Positions 21,454 to 34,058 of a stretch of 64,000 nt of DNA are shown in pieces. The notes under the pieces are model-generated. The model had not been told where the DNA came from. It worked only from the letters and a program-made list of their open reading frames with translations, and made no database searches. The stretch comes from Actinostola sp. cb2023 (lineage: Eukaryota > Cnidaria > Anthozoa > Actiniaria > Actinostolidae): the NCBI GenBank assembly GCA_033675265.1, contig JAUJYZ010000850.1, forward strand, positions 117,501 through 181,500, in the 5' to 3' direction. Within the stretch, counting starts at the first letter, position 1. The number at the start of each line of letters is the position of its first letter. The position numbers and the translations under genes are program-made.

Positions 21454-24400
21454 ATGGATGTGATTGAACTGATAACTTTCCAGGTAAAGAATTGACAAAA
21501 CGGATGGATGATTTATCATTATCATTAACGCATTGAGACGTCAGTTTAATGCGTTAAACAAGAACTTATTATTATTATTATTATTATTATTATTTATGTA
21601 GAAATACGTGAAGAAATCGCTACTTTGACAATGTCATTAGTTGATGTCTGATGTCTGATGATGGCGATGCATGGTGTTTCTAGTGATAATGATTATGATG
21701 ACAACGATGAGAGCACTGATGGATCTATTAGATTGCTATTGGATCTCCAGCAATGCCTTTACACACCAGTGCAGACACTTAGCAGCAGCCTACTTTAATC
21801 ACTGATATACACTAAGAAAATAATAACTTTCCAAAAGTGTGTATTAGATTTAGAGCACTACAAACACTAAAACTAAATATAATAAACAATAGAAGACAAT
21901 AGAATTAGCATAAAATAGTACTATTTAGTACTAATCTGTATTGCACACTTTTAGTGTTTGTATACTCAAACAAATTATTGTTTCGTTATAGCCTGATAAA
22001 GGTACCAAAAGAAAGAAAGGACACGATGAAGGTGATTCAAATTCACATAGGAAAAAAGCCAGTTATTTGGTGGAAGAGAAGTTTAGTTCAGGAGGGACAG
22101 AGTTAACAGATGAGGAAAGAGAGAAGATTCTTGAGATGGTTGAGAATGAACCTGAGGTTGAAACTCTGGATGTTGGGTCATTAAGGAGAATGTTGTTATC
22201 ATTTGAAAAGAAAGTTACAAAGAACCAAGAAATGAGGATCAAATATCCCGATCACCCAGAGAAGTATGATAATGGATCCCCCCTGCCTACATGCACCCAT
22301 GCATTGTAATATAAATCCTAGATAAAAAGTGTTTTGTTATGACTGGTATGCCTAGTCCTTGTTTTCAAACCCCACTTGGCAAAATCCTGCTCCAGCAACA
22401 TCATTGGGATATTCAATCTACGTGGTAAAGAATTTGTAACATTAAGTTCTTGTGTTTCTTAATCTTTTGTACATGTAGATTCATGGAATCAGAACTAGAC
22501 CTGCACGAAGAGATACAGAAACTTCACGTCATAGCAACAGCTCCTGAACTGTATCAACACATTGTCAACCTCAATGCTATTACTACCATGTTAGGACTGA
22601 TAAGCCATGACAACACGGGTATCCTTTGTAAACAATCGTGGTTACTTTCCACTCTACTGACCTTCATACTACATGGTATAATCATGGTGTTGTAGACTTT
22701 TTTTGTGCCTCCTGTCTGTGTTCAAAATGGTGGTAGTTTGGGCAAATGGAAGGTGTCTTGACTTTAGATTGAGTATACATGTAGTTTCTGTGACAAGCTT
22801 GTTTGTGGTGCTTTAATTCCATTTGCTGCAAGTGTAGAAGTACCAAGAGAGAGATGTCAGAGAGATGTATTGAGCAAAAAGTCATAGCTCCATCTTTGTC
22901 CAGACATTTAGTAGCCTGTCATCTGGAGTAGCCTGTCAAACCAGCGTATTTTGACAACCCCAGACTGTCCCCGTTTATATTCTTGAAACAGATCTGGTAA
23001 CAATTATTATTGGTTGTTATTTCCTTGTTTAATTCTGTATTAACTATTCAAAACTGGTGCAGTTATCTTTTACAAACAACATCAGATATCACAGTTGGTA
23101 TTGTCAACCTTCTACAAGAGATGACAGACATTGATACATTGAATGAAAGTGAAGATGGAGCCACAGCACTCATTGATGCTTTGGTTTGTACTTAGAGGTT
23201 CCAGAGGAATGTTTTCCAGAAGAAAAGAGTCTTGCCTTGCTCTTTCCCTCTCTGAAAAAAAAATCCTCTGAAACCCAGAATAGTTTGTACTAGAACCAGT
23301 GATATAATAATAATATAATAAATATGTTCTCAAAGATTTTGATGGCCTATATAACTTTGAACTAATTTGTAGACTTTATGTTTTAAACGTTGTAGCTCGA
23401 GGGGCAGATAATTGCTTTGTTGGTCCAGAATTTAGAAAGACTTGATGAAACTCTGAGGGAAGAGAACGAAGGAGTCCATAACTCATTAGGTAATCTACAG
23501 GCATTATTAACCCAACTGTTTCTTCTGAGTCTATTGTTGAAAATGAAACAAAATGTATGCTCATGTCTTATTGATGGGTTTTCTTCAATCAAGTATATCA
23601 TTTTTATCTGTATTTATTAAACACAGGTATTATTGAGAATATGACTGAGCTTCGTGATTCTATCAGTATTACAGCTGGTGTACAAGGACTTATGGGATGG
23701 CTGATAAAACGATTAAAGGTGAAGAACAATATCCTAAACAGATACAATGTACATACATACATGTATATAAACACAGGGAAACCTCCAATAAACAGACACC
23801 CTTGGGACCAACAATAGGTGTCCCTATATGGGAAGCAATAAATGCAGAATAAATATTTTCTGTTTGTGTGTGTGTGTCTGTTTGGGTGATGTCCTCTTGC
23901 AGGAAGGGTCCATTAGACAAGTAGAGGTTAGACTGTAGGGTAATAGTGTAGAATAGCGTACCAAATCACTTGTCAGCCAACTGTTGGCCATTTGTTGGTC
24001 AATTGTCGGCCGTTTGTTGGTAGTTTGTCGGTCGACAAATGACTGACAAATGGTCGACTGTCTGCGCAATGATTGTCTGCCAACTGTAGTGTACTACATA
24101 TAATATACAATGTACGCTATCTCATTGTTTCCCAACGATGTGTTGGATCTCTGGAGGATCCAGTGGGATAGAGAGAGAAGAAAAGCTCGCTTTCCATTTG
24201 AGAATAGTGTGAGCAAAGTGGCATCTAAAAACTGTTTGGGGAATGGAAAAGCCTCACTCTTCAACCCTCCCTTCAACAAATCCAGATCGACCGCAAGTGT
24301 TACAAAGTTTAATTCTAAAATGTACACATTTTTTGCTACAGCAAAAACCAGCATTCAATGCCAACAAGTTATACAGTAGTGAAATAATGTCCATACTAAT

Positions 24401-27400
24401 ACAAAACACAGAAGGTATGACAATAAAGTTATTTCCAAAAGATCGTAGATTGAAGCACAATTGATAAAATACACTTGATGTATGCGAAAATATTTTTAAT
24501 ACTAGACATGTTTCGGCATAACCCATGCCATCTTCAGTATCACATCTCTTGTAATATTATTCACTCTTATTCTGAAGATGGCATGGGTTATGCCGAAACA
24601 TGTCTAGTATTAAAAATATTTTCGTATACATCAAGTGTATTTAAAGTGCCTATGACGCTTATTTTTTTATTTTAAAAATCGATTACATATGAAGTGAATA
24701 GTGGGATGTCTCGGTGTTTTGTGATTTGAGCTTCGCATTTGCGAGTTATAAAGATTTGAAATCGTGATATGCTAATTAGGTGACGTCAACGTAGGCATTT
24801 GTCGTAACTTATTTATATTTTTTCAAGTAGCACTCTTTTCTGAAATGGAAAAAAAAGTTTAACATCATGAATATAAGTCATAGAAAAACTTTTTGCCAGA
24901 TTAAGAATGTCAGTAATTTGCACAAGGGCACTTTTGTATAATAAATGATGCCTACGTTGACGTCACTGAATTACCATATCAACATTTCAAACCGTTATAA
25001 CTCGCAAATGCGAAGCTCAAATCACAAAATCCTGAACCATCCCACTATTCACTTCATATGTAATCGATTTTTAAAATAAAAAAATAAGCGTCATAGGCAC
25101 TTTAATAAAGTTATTATTGAATAAAGTTATATTATAAATAAAAAATGAATGAATTTTTGATTTTACAATGTGTTTCTTTGACGTTTCTGTGGAAAACCTG
25201 TCTAACTCTTTGAATTTATTGTACATTTTATATTGTAACTCAGAGATCAAATGCAAACAAATGGCTCCCAAATTTTAATAGTCATTGTTTTGGACTGACT
25301 AACCTCGTGTCCATGTGAAATCTCCTTTGTGCAGCATCATGGATACAAGGCTAGTCAGTCAAAACAATTGTAATTTAAATTGGCAGGCATTTTTGCAATC
25401 GTACTATTGCATCAACTGAAACACTTTGCATTTACTCACACTAGAAAACAGACAGCTTTTAGGAGAACTTAATGGAATCGACACTCTACTTCAGTGTCTA
25501 TCTGTGAGTATGCCAAATGTTTTTTAAAGCTAGTACAGTAACCTTGCTTATTCGACACATTATACATGTAAGTTTTAAAACTTGTCTTATGGAGAACTGT
25601 TTTATTTGTATTTTTAGTTGTACAAACGTTATGACCCAGCAACCTCAGATGAGACTGAGTACATGGAGAATCTCTTCAACTGTTTGTGCTCAGCTCTGAT
25701 GTTTCATCCCAACAAGGATTTGTTCTTAAAAGGAGAAGGATTACAGCTTATGATACTCATGCTAAGGTATAATGCATGTGCTGCAGCTGATTCAATTTCC
25801 TGTCAGAGTAATTACTAAGCTTCATCTCATTAATTCAACATCATCATAACTATGACTTCATTGTATGTCCAGTCAAAAAAAAACAATATACAATAGCAAC
25901 AATGCATCCTGAGATTTTGTGGAAAGATAGAGGTTCAATATCGCAAAGTAGCTTCCTGCCAGAATAAAGTTTAGCTTCATTCAGTTAATTCAACACCATC
26001 ATAACTATGACTACATCATACATCAATAGCGACAATGTATCCTCAACTGTTTTTGTGGAAAGGAGGTTCAATATTGCAAAGGAGCTCAAAGAGGTTAAAT
26101 AACACATAATTTATGTGCAAGGATCCTTAACTGGACAGAAATTTTTTGCATACATGTACATGTTCATTGTTGAAAGTTGACTGTTGTGGATGCCGGGGTA
26201 GTTGTGTTTTTCATGATGGCGTTATATAGCTACAAGTACCAGAATGCTTTGCCCATTTTCTTTTGTTAGATAATTAGCACCAATGAGCTTGTGTCACCTG
26301 TCACGTGACTTTTTAAATTTTCACCGGAGGCAAACGAAAATACCATAACTGGAAAGAGCATACTAAAGTTAGTAAAAGTGGAAAGTTTGAAGGGAGATAC
26401 GTAAATAGGGCAATAGTTACAGGCATTCAAACTTTGCCTTTTTTGTATGGAAATGTATGTTGGAAGGCAACGCTTGCCCTCCAAGCGGAAAACCCATACA
26501 AATCCTTGTCAAAGCGGGAAACTTTGAAAGCCTTTAACTTTTGTCTTATTTGCTTGATTCTTTTGAAATTTTCAACTTTTACTAATTTTAGTATGCTCTT
26601 TCAAGTTATGATATTTTCGTTTGCCTTCGATGAAATTTTAAAAAGTCACGTGACAGGTGACACAAGCCCATTGTCTTACTATTCTCATGAGGGAATAAAA
26701 GTCTGAATAAGAAAGAAAATTTCCAAAGCATTAATAATAATATAACTTTATTTATACACGCTTGCCCCGTCAACAATAATTTGAAAAGCTGATTTCCACA
26801 AGGGGCGTGTGGAAATTGTATAGTCATATGACACCATCATGAAAATCGCCTATTAAAAGTGAGTAACTGTTGCCTACATGGAAGCTAACATACATACATG
26901 TACCTATTATTGAAGCTCCAGCTTGTCAGCAACAATGCCAGCTAACATACATACATACATGTACATTGTACATACATATTATTGAAGCTCCAGCTTGTCA
27001 GCAACAATGCCAGCTAACATACATACATACATGTACATTGTACATATTATACAGCTTGTATACATGTACATTGTACATACATATTATTGCTCCAGCTCCA
27101 GCATACATGTGTGTACAACAATGCCAGCTCAGCAACAATGCCAGCTAACATACATACATGTACATGTACCTGTTATTGAAGCTCCAGCTTTTCGGCAACA
27201 ATGCCAGCTAACATTTCTCTCTTCTCTTGATCAAGAGAGAAAAAAATGTCAAGAAAAAGTGCATTAAAGGTTTTAGATTACTCAATGCAAGGACAGGAAG
27301 GTGCAGAGAACTGTCAAAAGTTCATTGAATTCTTGGGACTCAGATGCTTGTTCCCACTTTTCATAAAGGTAGGACCTTTCATGGTTCATGTTTATAATTA

Positions 27401-30400
27401 TTAAATGCATTTATCCTTGGAGACCCTTTGCAGGTGCAGTGTTTTTGTTTAGTAGTTTTTTTACTGATCACACTTCTACTTTTCATTTGGCGAATTGATA
27501 GACTTATCCTAGACCGATCAAAACGGCTCTTGCACCAGTTATCGGGCAAAGATGGAAATTTAGAATTATGTCAATTTCAGCTCGATCGAGGTTTCCTTGG
27601 CAACGATAAACAAAGATCGTTGAAATCAGTTTTTCTAAAATATCTCAAGTCGATTTTGATGAGCTCTAGACAAGCGACTATATGCATGATAAACTACATA
27701 CTAAGGCAAAGTAGCTGAGACAGAATTCAAACTTTCTGATCAGAGTGATTTTGAATAATTCGCATAAACATTATTTATGAAAAGTAGAAGTGTGATCAGT
27801 AAAAAACTACTTTGAGCCACCTTAAGCTTTAGTCTGTTCCAGCACTCGCAAATAGATCCGTTGGATTACTGGTTGTAATACAAGTTTTAGAGGCCTCATT
27901 CACCAGTAACTTAGGCTCTAATCCAGCAAGCCGTCCTCAGTGCTGGGAGTTCAGGCCACACACACTGGCAACTATGTGCCCAGATCCAGGATACAGCGCC
28001 ATTCTACTGAGCTATTTCAATCTGTGTCTCATCTACTTCAAATGCCAAGATATGGCTAGTGCTGTACTCTGATTTCTGGTCCCTGCTACACACAATTAAA
28101 TTTGACCCTGTTATTCTAAATCTTACAAAAAACCCAAGTCAAGATTTCTCGTGTGGGCTTCCTGTGTTTAATAGAAAGGAAACTCAGACCCAGTCTTCTT
28201 TTTGCAGCCACCAAAAACTAACAAAAAGACTGGAACAAAAGAAGAACATTATGAAGGTGAATTTTACAGTTCATGTTGTTGATGATGATGATGCTGATAA
28301 TCATTGGTGATGGTGATGATGAATGATGATGATAATGGTGATGATGATAATGGTGACGATGATGGTGGTGATGATGATAATGGTGATGATGATGATGATA
28401 ATGGTGATAATGATAATTAATGGTGATGATGATAATGGTGACGATGACGGTGGTGATGATGATAATGGTGATGATGATGATGATAATGGTGATAATGATG
28501 ATAATGGTGACGATGGTGGTGATGATGATAATGGTGATGATGATGATGATAATTAATCATGATGATGGTGGTGATGATGATTTTGTTGTTTTTCTTGGAC
28601 AAAAACAAAACTCTTAAATAACCGCAGTTCAAACCTTTTGTAGAACATGCCCTTTCTGTCATGGCTTCTCTGTTTAAAAATCTCTCGGGATCCTTACGCA
28701 ACCGTTTAGTACAGAAGTTTGTTGAAGGTGACCACATTAAGGTCGATCGTCTCATGGAGCTTCACTTCAAATACTACAAAAGAGTTCAAGATTGTGACGA
28801 GAGGATAGACAAAGAAAAACAGGTAATGGTCACCCTGTGCCGTGCCGTGATTGGCAGCAAACATTCACAGCCCGTGATTGGCTTGTTTGCGTTTTTGTGC
28901 ATCTTGATTGGTTCAGAGGATAGCCCCTTGAATTTTACTGTGTCGTCACTAATTCTCGCTCAAACTAAATCTCATTGGTAGATAAATCACGTGACGATAG
29001 GTCACGTGCTTGGCTGCGGCCTGCTAGATTACCTTTCGGATCTATAGCGCGCATGCGCAAGATTCGACGTCACCAGCTGACATTGTAAAACAAGTTTCAA
29101 ACTGGTCTAAACCTGCTTGGAGCGTCAAACTAAAGTTTTTTTTCTTTGTTTCTGTAAAGGAACTGATCGGCGAAGGAGAAGAAATCGACGAAGACATGGA
29201 AGACACGTTTTACCTGAAGCGACTTGACGCTGGTCTGTTCGCGCTTCAACTTGTGGATTGTGTCATGTTGGAAGTGTGTTGCTCGGGTGTACCATCGGTC
29301 AGTAATAACGATTAATTTGTATTAATAATTAATGCACAACCACAGTAGAAATATTACTCAGACATTGGATGAGCCAATGGACTAGAAAAACACTTGACAC
29401 GCTATCTCTGGTATTTCTTTCTTCATATATATATATGTGTAATTTTGTAATAATCGTGTATCAGTATTAAGGTGCGGACACACGGTGCATGCATTGTGCG
29501 CAGTATGGCCGGCAACATGTATTATTGCAGCGTGTGTCCATCCCTGCAACATGTTACACGCAATCTGCTGAAGTAGAATCGATTTCTACTTTATCAACAT
29601 TGCGAGCAACAAATTGCGTCGTGTGAGCGCACGCTAGCTAGTCAATTGCCAGCAATGTTGCAGGGCTGATGGACACGCTGCAACAAAATTGCCAGCAATA
29701 TTGAAAAGATGGCGGCCATGTTCTCGGACTAGCACTGTGTTACTAGTCTTTCTCGCCCCAAACTGTGGGGCAGTGGGAGTTGATTTTAATATTTGAACTT
29801 ATGTTTACGTTTGTAGATCAAACAGCATGTGCTGGCTCTACTGAACCAACATGGTGGATCAATGAAAGACATCAAATCTGTAATGAGAGGTAAGACGGGG
29901 ATAGGAGTCATGATGTAGTTTGGGCTGCCTGTGGTTTTATATCAAACATCTTTGTACCAAAAAGTCGGACACCTGCAGTGCTGTTATTGATTTCATCGCG
30001 AACGTCGTCATCATCGTGTACGTCATCATCACCATGTACGTCATCATCACCGTGTACGTCATGATCATCGTGTACGTCATGAACGCCATCATCGTGTACG
30101 TCATCATTGTGTACGTCATGAACGCCATCATCATCGTGAACGTCATCATCATGAACGCCATCATCATCGTGTACGTCATCATCATCATGTCATCATCATG
30201 AACGTCATCATCATCGTGAACGTCATCATCATCGTGTACGTCATGAACGCCATCATCATTCTTATGAACGTCATCATCATGAACGCCATCATCATCATGA
30301 ACGTATCCGGCATCATCATGAACGTCATCATCATGAACGTCATCATCATCATGAACGTCATCATCATCGTGTACGTCATCATCATCGTGTACGTCATGAA

Positions 30401-33400
30401 CGCCATCATCATTCTTATGAACGTCATCATCATGAACGCCATCATCATCATGAACGTCATCCGGCATCATCATGAACGTCATCATCATGAACGTCATCAT
30501 CATGAACGTCATCATCATCATGAACGTCATCATCATCGTGTACGTCATCATCATCGTCATCGTGTACGTCATGAACGCCATCATCATTCTTATGAACGTC
30601 ATCATCATGAACGCCATCATCATCATGAACGTCATCCGGCATCATCATCAACGTCATCATCATGAACGCCATCATCATCATCATCATCGGCATCATCATG
30701 AACGTCATCATCATGAACGTCATCATCATCGTGTACGTCATCATCATCGTGTACGTCATGAACGCCATCATCATTCTTATGAACGTCATCATCATGAACG
30801 CCATCATCATGAACGTCATCATGAACGTCATCCGGCATCATCATCAACGTCATCATCATGAACGTCATCATCATGAACGTCATCATCATCATCATCATCG
30901 TGTACGTCATGAACGCCATCATCATCTTATCAACGTCATCATCATGAACGCCATCATCATCATGAACGCATCATCATCATGAACATCATGAACGTCATCA
31001 TCATGAACGTCATCATCATGAACGTCATCATCATGAACGTCATCATCATCATGAACGTCATCATCATGAACGCCATCATCATCATGTACGTCATGCATCA
31101 TCATGAACGTCATCATCATGAACGTCATCATCATCAACGTCATCATCATGAACGCCATCATCATGAACGCCAACGTCATCATCCATGCACGTCATCATCA
31201 ACGTCATCATCATGAACGTCATCATGAACGTCATCATCATCATCATCATGAACGTCATCATCATCGTGTACGTCATCATCATCGTGTACGTCATGAACGC
31301 CATCATCATTCTTATGAACATCATCATGAACGCCATCATCATCATGAACGTCATCATCCGGCATCATCATGAACGTCATCATCATGAACGTCATCATCAT
31401 CATGAACGTCATCATCATCATCGTCATACGTGTACGTCATGAACGCCATCATCTTATGAACGTCATCATCATGAACGCCATCATCATCATGAACGTCATC
31501 CCATCATCATGAACGTCATCATCATGAACGTCATCATCATCATGAATCATCATCATCATGAACGTCATCATCATCATGAACGTCATCATCATCATGAACG
31601 TCATCATCATGAACGTCATCATCATGAACGTCATCCGGCATCATCATGAACGTCATCATCATGAACGTCATCATCATCATCATCAACGTGTACATCATCA
31701 CCATCATCATGAACATCATCATAATCATCAACGTCATCATCATCATCATGAACGTCATCATCATGAACGTCATCATCATCATGAACGTCATCATCATGAA
31801 AGTCATCATCATCATCATCATGAACGTCATCATCATGAACGCCATCATCATGAACGTCATCATCATGAATCATCAACGTCATCATCATCATCATGAACGT
31901 CATCATCATGAACGCCATCATCATGAACGTCATCATCATGAACGTCATCATCATCATGAACGTCATCATCATGAACGCCATCATCATGAACGTCATCATA
32001 ATGAACGTCATCATCATGAACGTCATCATCATCAACGTCATCACCATCATCATCATGAACGTCATCATCATGAACGTCATCATCATGAACGTCATCATCA
32101 TAATGAAACGTCATCATCATCATGAACGTCATCATCATGAACGTCATCATCATGAACGTCATCATCATGAACGTCATCATCATCATCATGAACGTCATCA
32201 TCATGAACGCCATCATCATGAACGTCATCATCATGAACGTCATCATCATGAACGTCACCATCATCATGAACGTCGTCGTCATCACAACTACGCTCTTCAA
32301 ATCTTGTGAATTCTTTGTAAATATCCAAAACACTGGAAATTCCTTGGAAATTGAATTTGCAAACCTTGGGAAATCTTTTGGAAATGTCCAAATCCTTGGA
32401 ACTAGATAATGTTCAATGAATTTCCAATGCATTTCCAAGGGTTGAAGAGCGCGCGTTTTCTTCAATGATACCTGGGCTTTTTCATCACCATCACATTACA
32501 CCTACACCATTAGCGCTACTGAGCGAGCACCATTCATCATCGTTTCGTTTTTTGGAGAACCTAAATGGTAAACTTTGCGCCGATGTAATCATCAATAATG
32601 TACTTTAATTCAATCGCGGTGATTCTCGAAGAGTACAAAACAAATACAGTTAATCAAACAAACCAAGGCAAGTAATACTTTCCTGTCGCAATTTGAAATG
32701 ACATCACGAAACCCAGAAACTAGATTTACTTCATCGTCACTTCTAACTGTACTCATTTGACGACCGGAAGCTTCGGTTGCCATGGTAATATCAGAGAATA
32801 TTTCGGTATTTTATTCTCTCATTTTTGATCAAAACATCCTCACAGTCAGACATTGTGATATTATGATTATGATGCCATGTTCATTTGAATCAAATTAATA
32901 TTATCTTAAAAAAAGAAGACTAAAAAAAAAAAAGAAGAAACGAATAAATATGTACCTGACCTCTGTGTTGCTATACAATTTTCAAAATATCCTCCTTCTT
33001 TCTGGAGAAATATGATTACACTAACAACAACAAGCCCTACTTAAATCGCTTCTACTTGTTTTTACCGACAATGATTTCCTTCTAACCATTTGTGAATTAA
33101 GTATTGATATGAAAATAAGTCGAGTTCGCTTGACGTATCTCACCGTCACCACCTGCCCTTGTTGTTGATGGATATCACTGGCGTAAAGAGCGCAGTTTGA
33201 CACGGAGCGCTCACTTAGAATGTTGGCTCGTGTCACTGAAGTGATTAGAACTTATTATTGAGAGTACTGAGAATGCATTGGCTACTGCTGGGCCCTGACT
33301 ATTCTATATCATTTGACTCCATTACCTGGAGACCTTGGCGCCTTCACCTACTGCGGGTGGCGACATTTTCACCTCTTGCCAACCTGATACATACTCTCAA

Positions 33401-33537
33401 ATTAAATGAATGTGTTAAAGCACACTTTTGTTTTAATTTTCTTTATAGAATACGCCGCAAGTGTTGGTGATGCGAAGAGTACAGAAAGTCGGGAAATCGA
33501 AAAGAAGAGACTTCTTTCGCTGGTTGATAGGTTTTAA
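21454..33537 (+). CDS. CTNNBL1: Beta-catenin-like protein 1
   Basis: Fifteen exons: 21454-21483, 21992-22263, 22479-22618, 23086-23183, 23396-23489, 23627-23718, 24342-24414, 25445-25503, 25618-25766, 27236-27368, 28208-28256, 28644-28822, 29160-29297, 29817-29889, 33449-33537. Every phase fits, giving 555 residues (human 563). It is an ARM-repeat protein of the PRP19-CDC5L spliceosome complex that binds nuclear-localisation signals. Diagnostic runs: MDVIELITFQ, basic TKRKKG and HRKKA near the N-terminus, FMESELDLHE, LLQEMTDIDTLNESEDGA, LLVQNLERLDE, LLGELNGIDTLLQ, FLKGEGLQLM, VDRLMELHFKYYKR, LKRLDAGLFALQ. The 10-codon first exon matches the human N-terminus. Introns are full of MITEs, and intron 14 carries a 2.3-kb tandem array. 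No missing exon is apparent. Confidence 0.97.
21566..21597. repeat. (ATT)n microsatellite
   Basis: Uninterrupted ATT run in CTNNBL1 intron 1. Confidence 0.85.
24471..24638. mobile_element. Foldback element in CTNNBL1 intron 6
   Basis: Near-perfect arms of about 70 bp (ACACTTGATGTATGCGAAAA; TGTTTCGGCATAACCCATGC) surround a loop of about 30 bp. No coding content. It directly abuts the TTAA-flanked element that follows. Confidence 0.85.
24641..25104. mobile_element. TTAA-flanked piggyBac-type MITE
   Basis: Ends TTAAAGTGCCTATGACGC and GCGTCATAGGCACTTTAA with inverted arms of about 150 bp (ATCGATTACATATGAAGTG; AACTCGCAAATGCGAAGCTC). The flanking TTAA fits piggyBac-like target choice, but TTAA is also the palindromic end of the arms, so this is not proof. 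No transposase. Confidence 0.7.
25817..26090. repeat. Imperfect tandem duplication in CTNNBL1 intron 9
   Basis: AGCTTCAT...TTAATTCAACA(T/C)CATCATAACTATGACT occurs at about 25819 and again at about 25974, with GTGGAAAG...AGGTTCAATAT also repeated, so a segment of about 150 bp is duplicated and diverged. Confidence 0.7.
26281..26673. mobile_element. Long foldback MITE in CTNNBL1 intron 9
   Basis: Inverted ends CAATGAGCTTGTGTCACCTG and its complement, including CACGTGAC, then arms with TGGAAAGAGCATAC / TAGTATGCTCTTTCAAG. The centre has GGAAGGCAACGCTTGCC. The layout matches the element at 34424-34809, so both may belong to one superfamily. Confidence 0.75.
26876..27210. repeat. Tandem repeat before CTNNBL1 exon 10
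   Basis: Roughly four copies of a 60-90-bp unit with GAAGCTCCAGCTTGTCAGCA, ACAATGCCAGCTAACATAC and ATACATGTACATTGTACATA. It ends about 25 bp before the exon 10 acceptor. Confidence 0.85.
27451..27812. mobile_element. MITE in CTNNBL1 intron 10
   Basis: Inverted ends AGTAGTTTTTTTACTGATCA and its complement (with CACTTCTACTTTTCAT) enclose about 290 bp. An open plus-strand frame across it (27428-27718) has no recognisable domain. Confidence 0.75.
28274..28580. repeat. GATGATGATAATGGT array in CTNNBL1 intron 11
   Basis: Tandem trinucleotide-based units with higher-order blocks (GGTGATGATGATAATGGTGA; CGATGGTGGT). It lies between exons 11 and 12, about 60 bp from the exon 12 acceptor. Confidence 0.9.
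28985..29075. promoter_or_regulatory. Promoter-like motif cluster in CTNNBL1 intron 12
   Basis: Two CACGTG boxes (28988-28993, 29003-29008), an NRF1-type GCGCGCATGCGC at 29047-29058 and a CRE-like GACGTCAC at 29066-29073 fall within 90 bp. Several ATTGG (inverted CCAAT) motifs lie just upstream (28849-28915). The cluster resembles a GC-rich promoter; no transcript start can be shown. Confidence 0.35.
29471..29712. repeat. ATTGC-rich dispersed repeat
   Basis: Begins GGTGCGGACACACGGTGCA and contains repeated TGCAACA, TTGCCAGCAAT and CGTGTGTCC motifs in both orientations. A related element is at 63640-63790. Probably a non-autonomous DNA transposon; boundaries are approximate. Confidence 0.6.
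30000..32284. repeat. 2.3-kb (CATCATCATGAACGT)n array in CTNNBL1 intron 14
   Basis: Tandem 15-18-bp units built from CATCAT runs joined by GAACGT or GAACGC. A higher-order unit of about 150-190 bp, marked by ATTCTTATGAACGTC and CATCCGGCATC, recurs in the first half. Units are mostly multiples of three and lack stops in several frames. This produces long artefactual frames on both strands (ERHHHERHHH, MNVIIMNAII, DDVHDDDVHD, MMMTFMMMTF). Most units contain ACGTCA, the complement of the CREB/ATF half-site TGACGT. Confidence 0.95.
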
Positions 33538-33840
33538 CTTCGCTGAGAAAGCTTTTTTGTCACTTATGAAATCACCAGAAGACTTTCGAGCTTTCTTGAG
33601 TATCCAGAGCTAATTCCCCCCTCCCATACCCCCACCACATAGGTGTTATTGTAAACGTCGTCCCCTCCCCTCCCCATCACTAGTTGATAAGTTTTAGCTG
33701 CTTCGCTGAGGAAGCTTTTTGTCGCTTACTGATGAAATCACCAGAAGACTTTCGAGCTTTCTTGAGTATCCAGAACTAATTCCCCCCATCCCATCCCCCC
33801 ACCACATAAGTGCTATTGTAAAAGTCCCCCCCCTCCCTCC
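33520..33840 (+). repeat. Tandem duplication of the CTNNBL1 stop-codon region
   Basis: The last codons and early 3' UTR of CTNNBL1 (GTTGATAGGTTTTAACTTCG to CCCCCACCACATAGGTG, 33523-33645) are repeated at about 33683-33812 (GTTGATAAGTTTTAG...CCCCACCACATAAGTG). Both copies share CACCAGAAGACTTTCGAGC. A C-rich stretch follows each. The second copy is downstream of the stop and is probably 3' UTR. Confidence 0.85.
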
Positions 33841-34058
33841 CCCTCCTCACATACATCTACGATCTCTGTAACGAAGCATGAACGACGCCTCACCTTCGTA
33901 AATTGTTTATCACATCTTTTGGAAGATTGAGAACTTTATTGTTGCTCTTGGTGTCATTAATTATGTCCTTTTTCAATCAACTTCCTTGTACATAGTCACA
34001 AAGTTAGGCCGTAAAAATGCATAATAAAAACGTATCTGATTGGATAACATATTTGCAG

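Noticed and set aside
27428..27718. 96-codon plus-strand frame in CTNNBL1 intron 10
   Set aside because: Lies almost wholly within a MITE with clear inverted ends; no domain.
29937..32465. Frames rich in His/Arg, Met/Phe/Thr or Asp/Val/His over 100-230 residues
   Set aside because: By-products of the trinucleotide-based array in a CTNNBL1 intron; open on both strands and in several frames.
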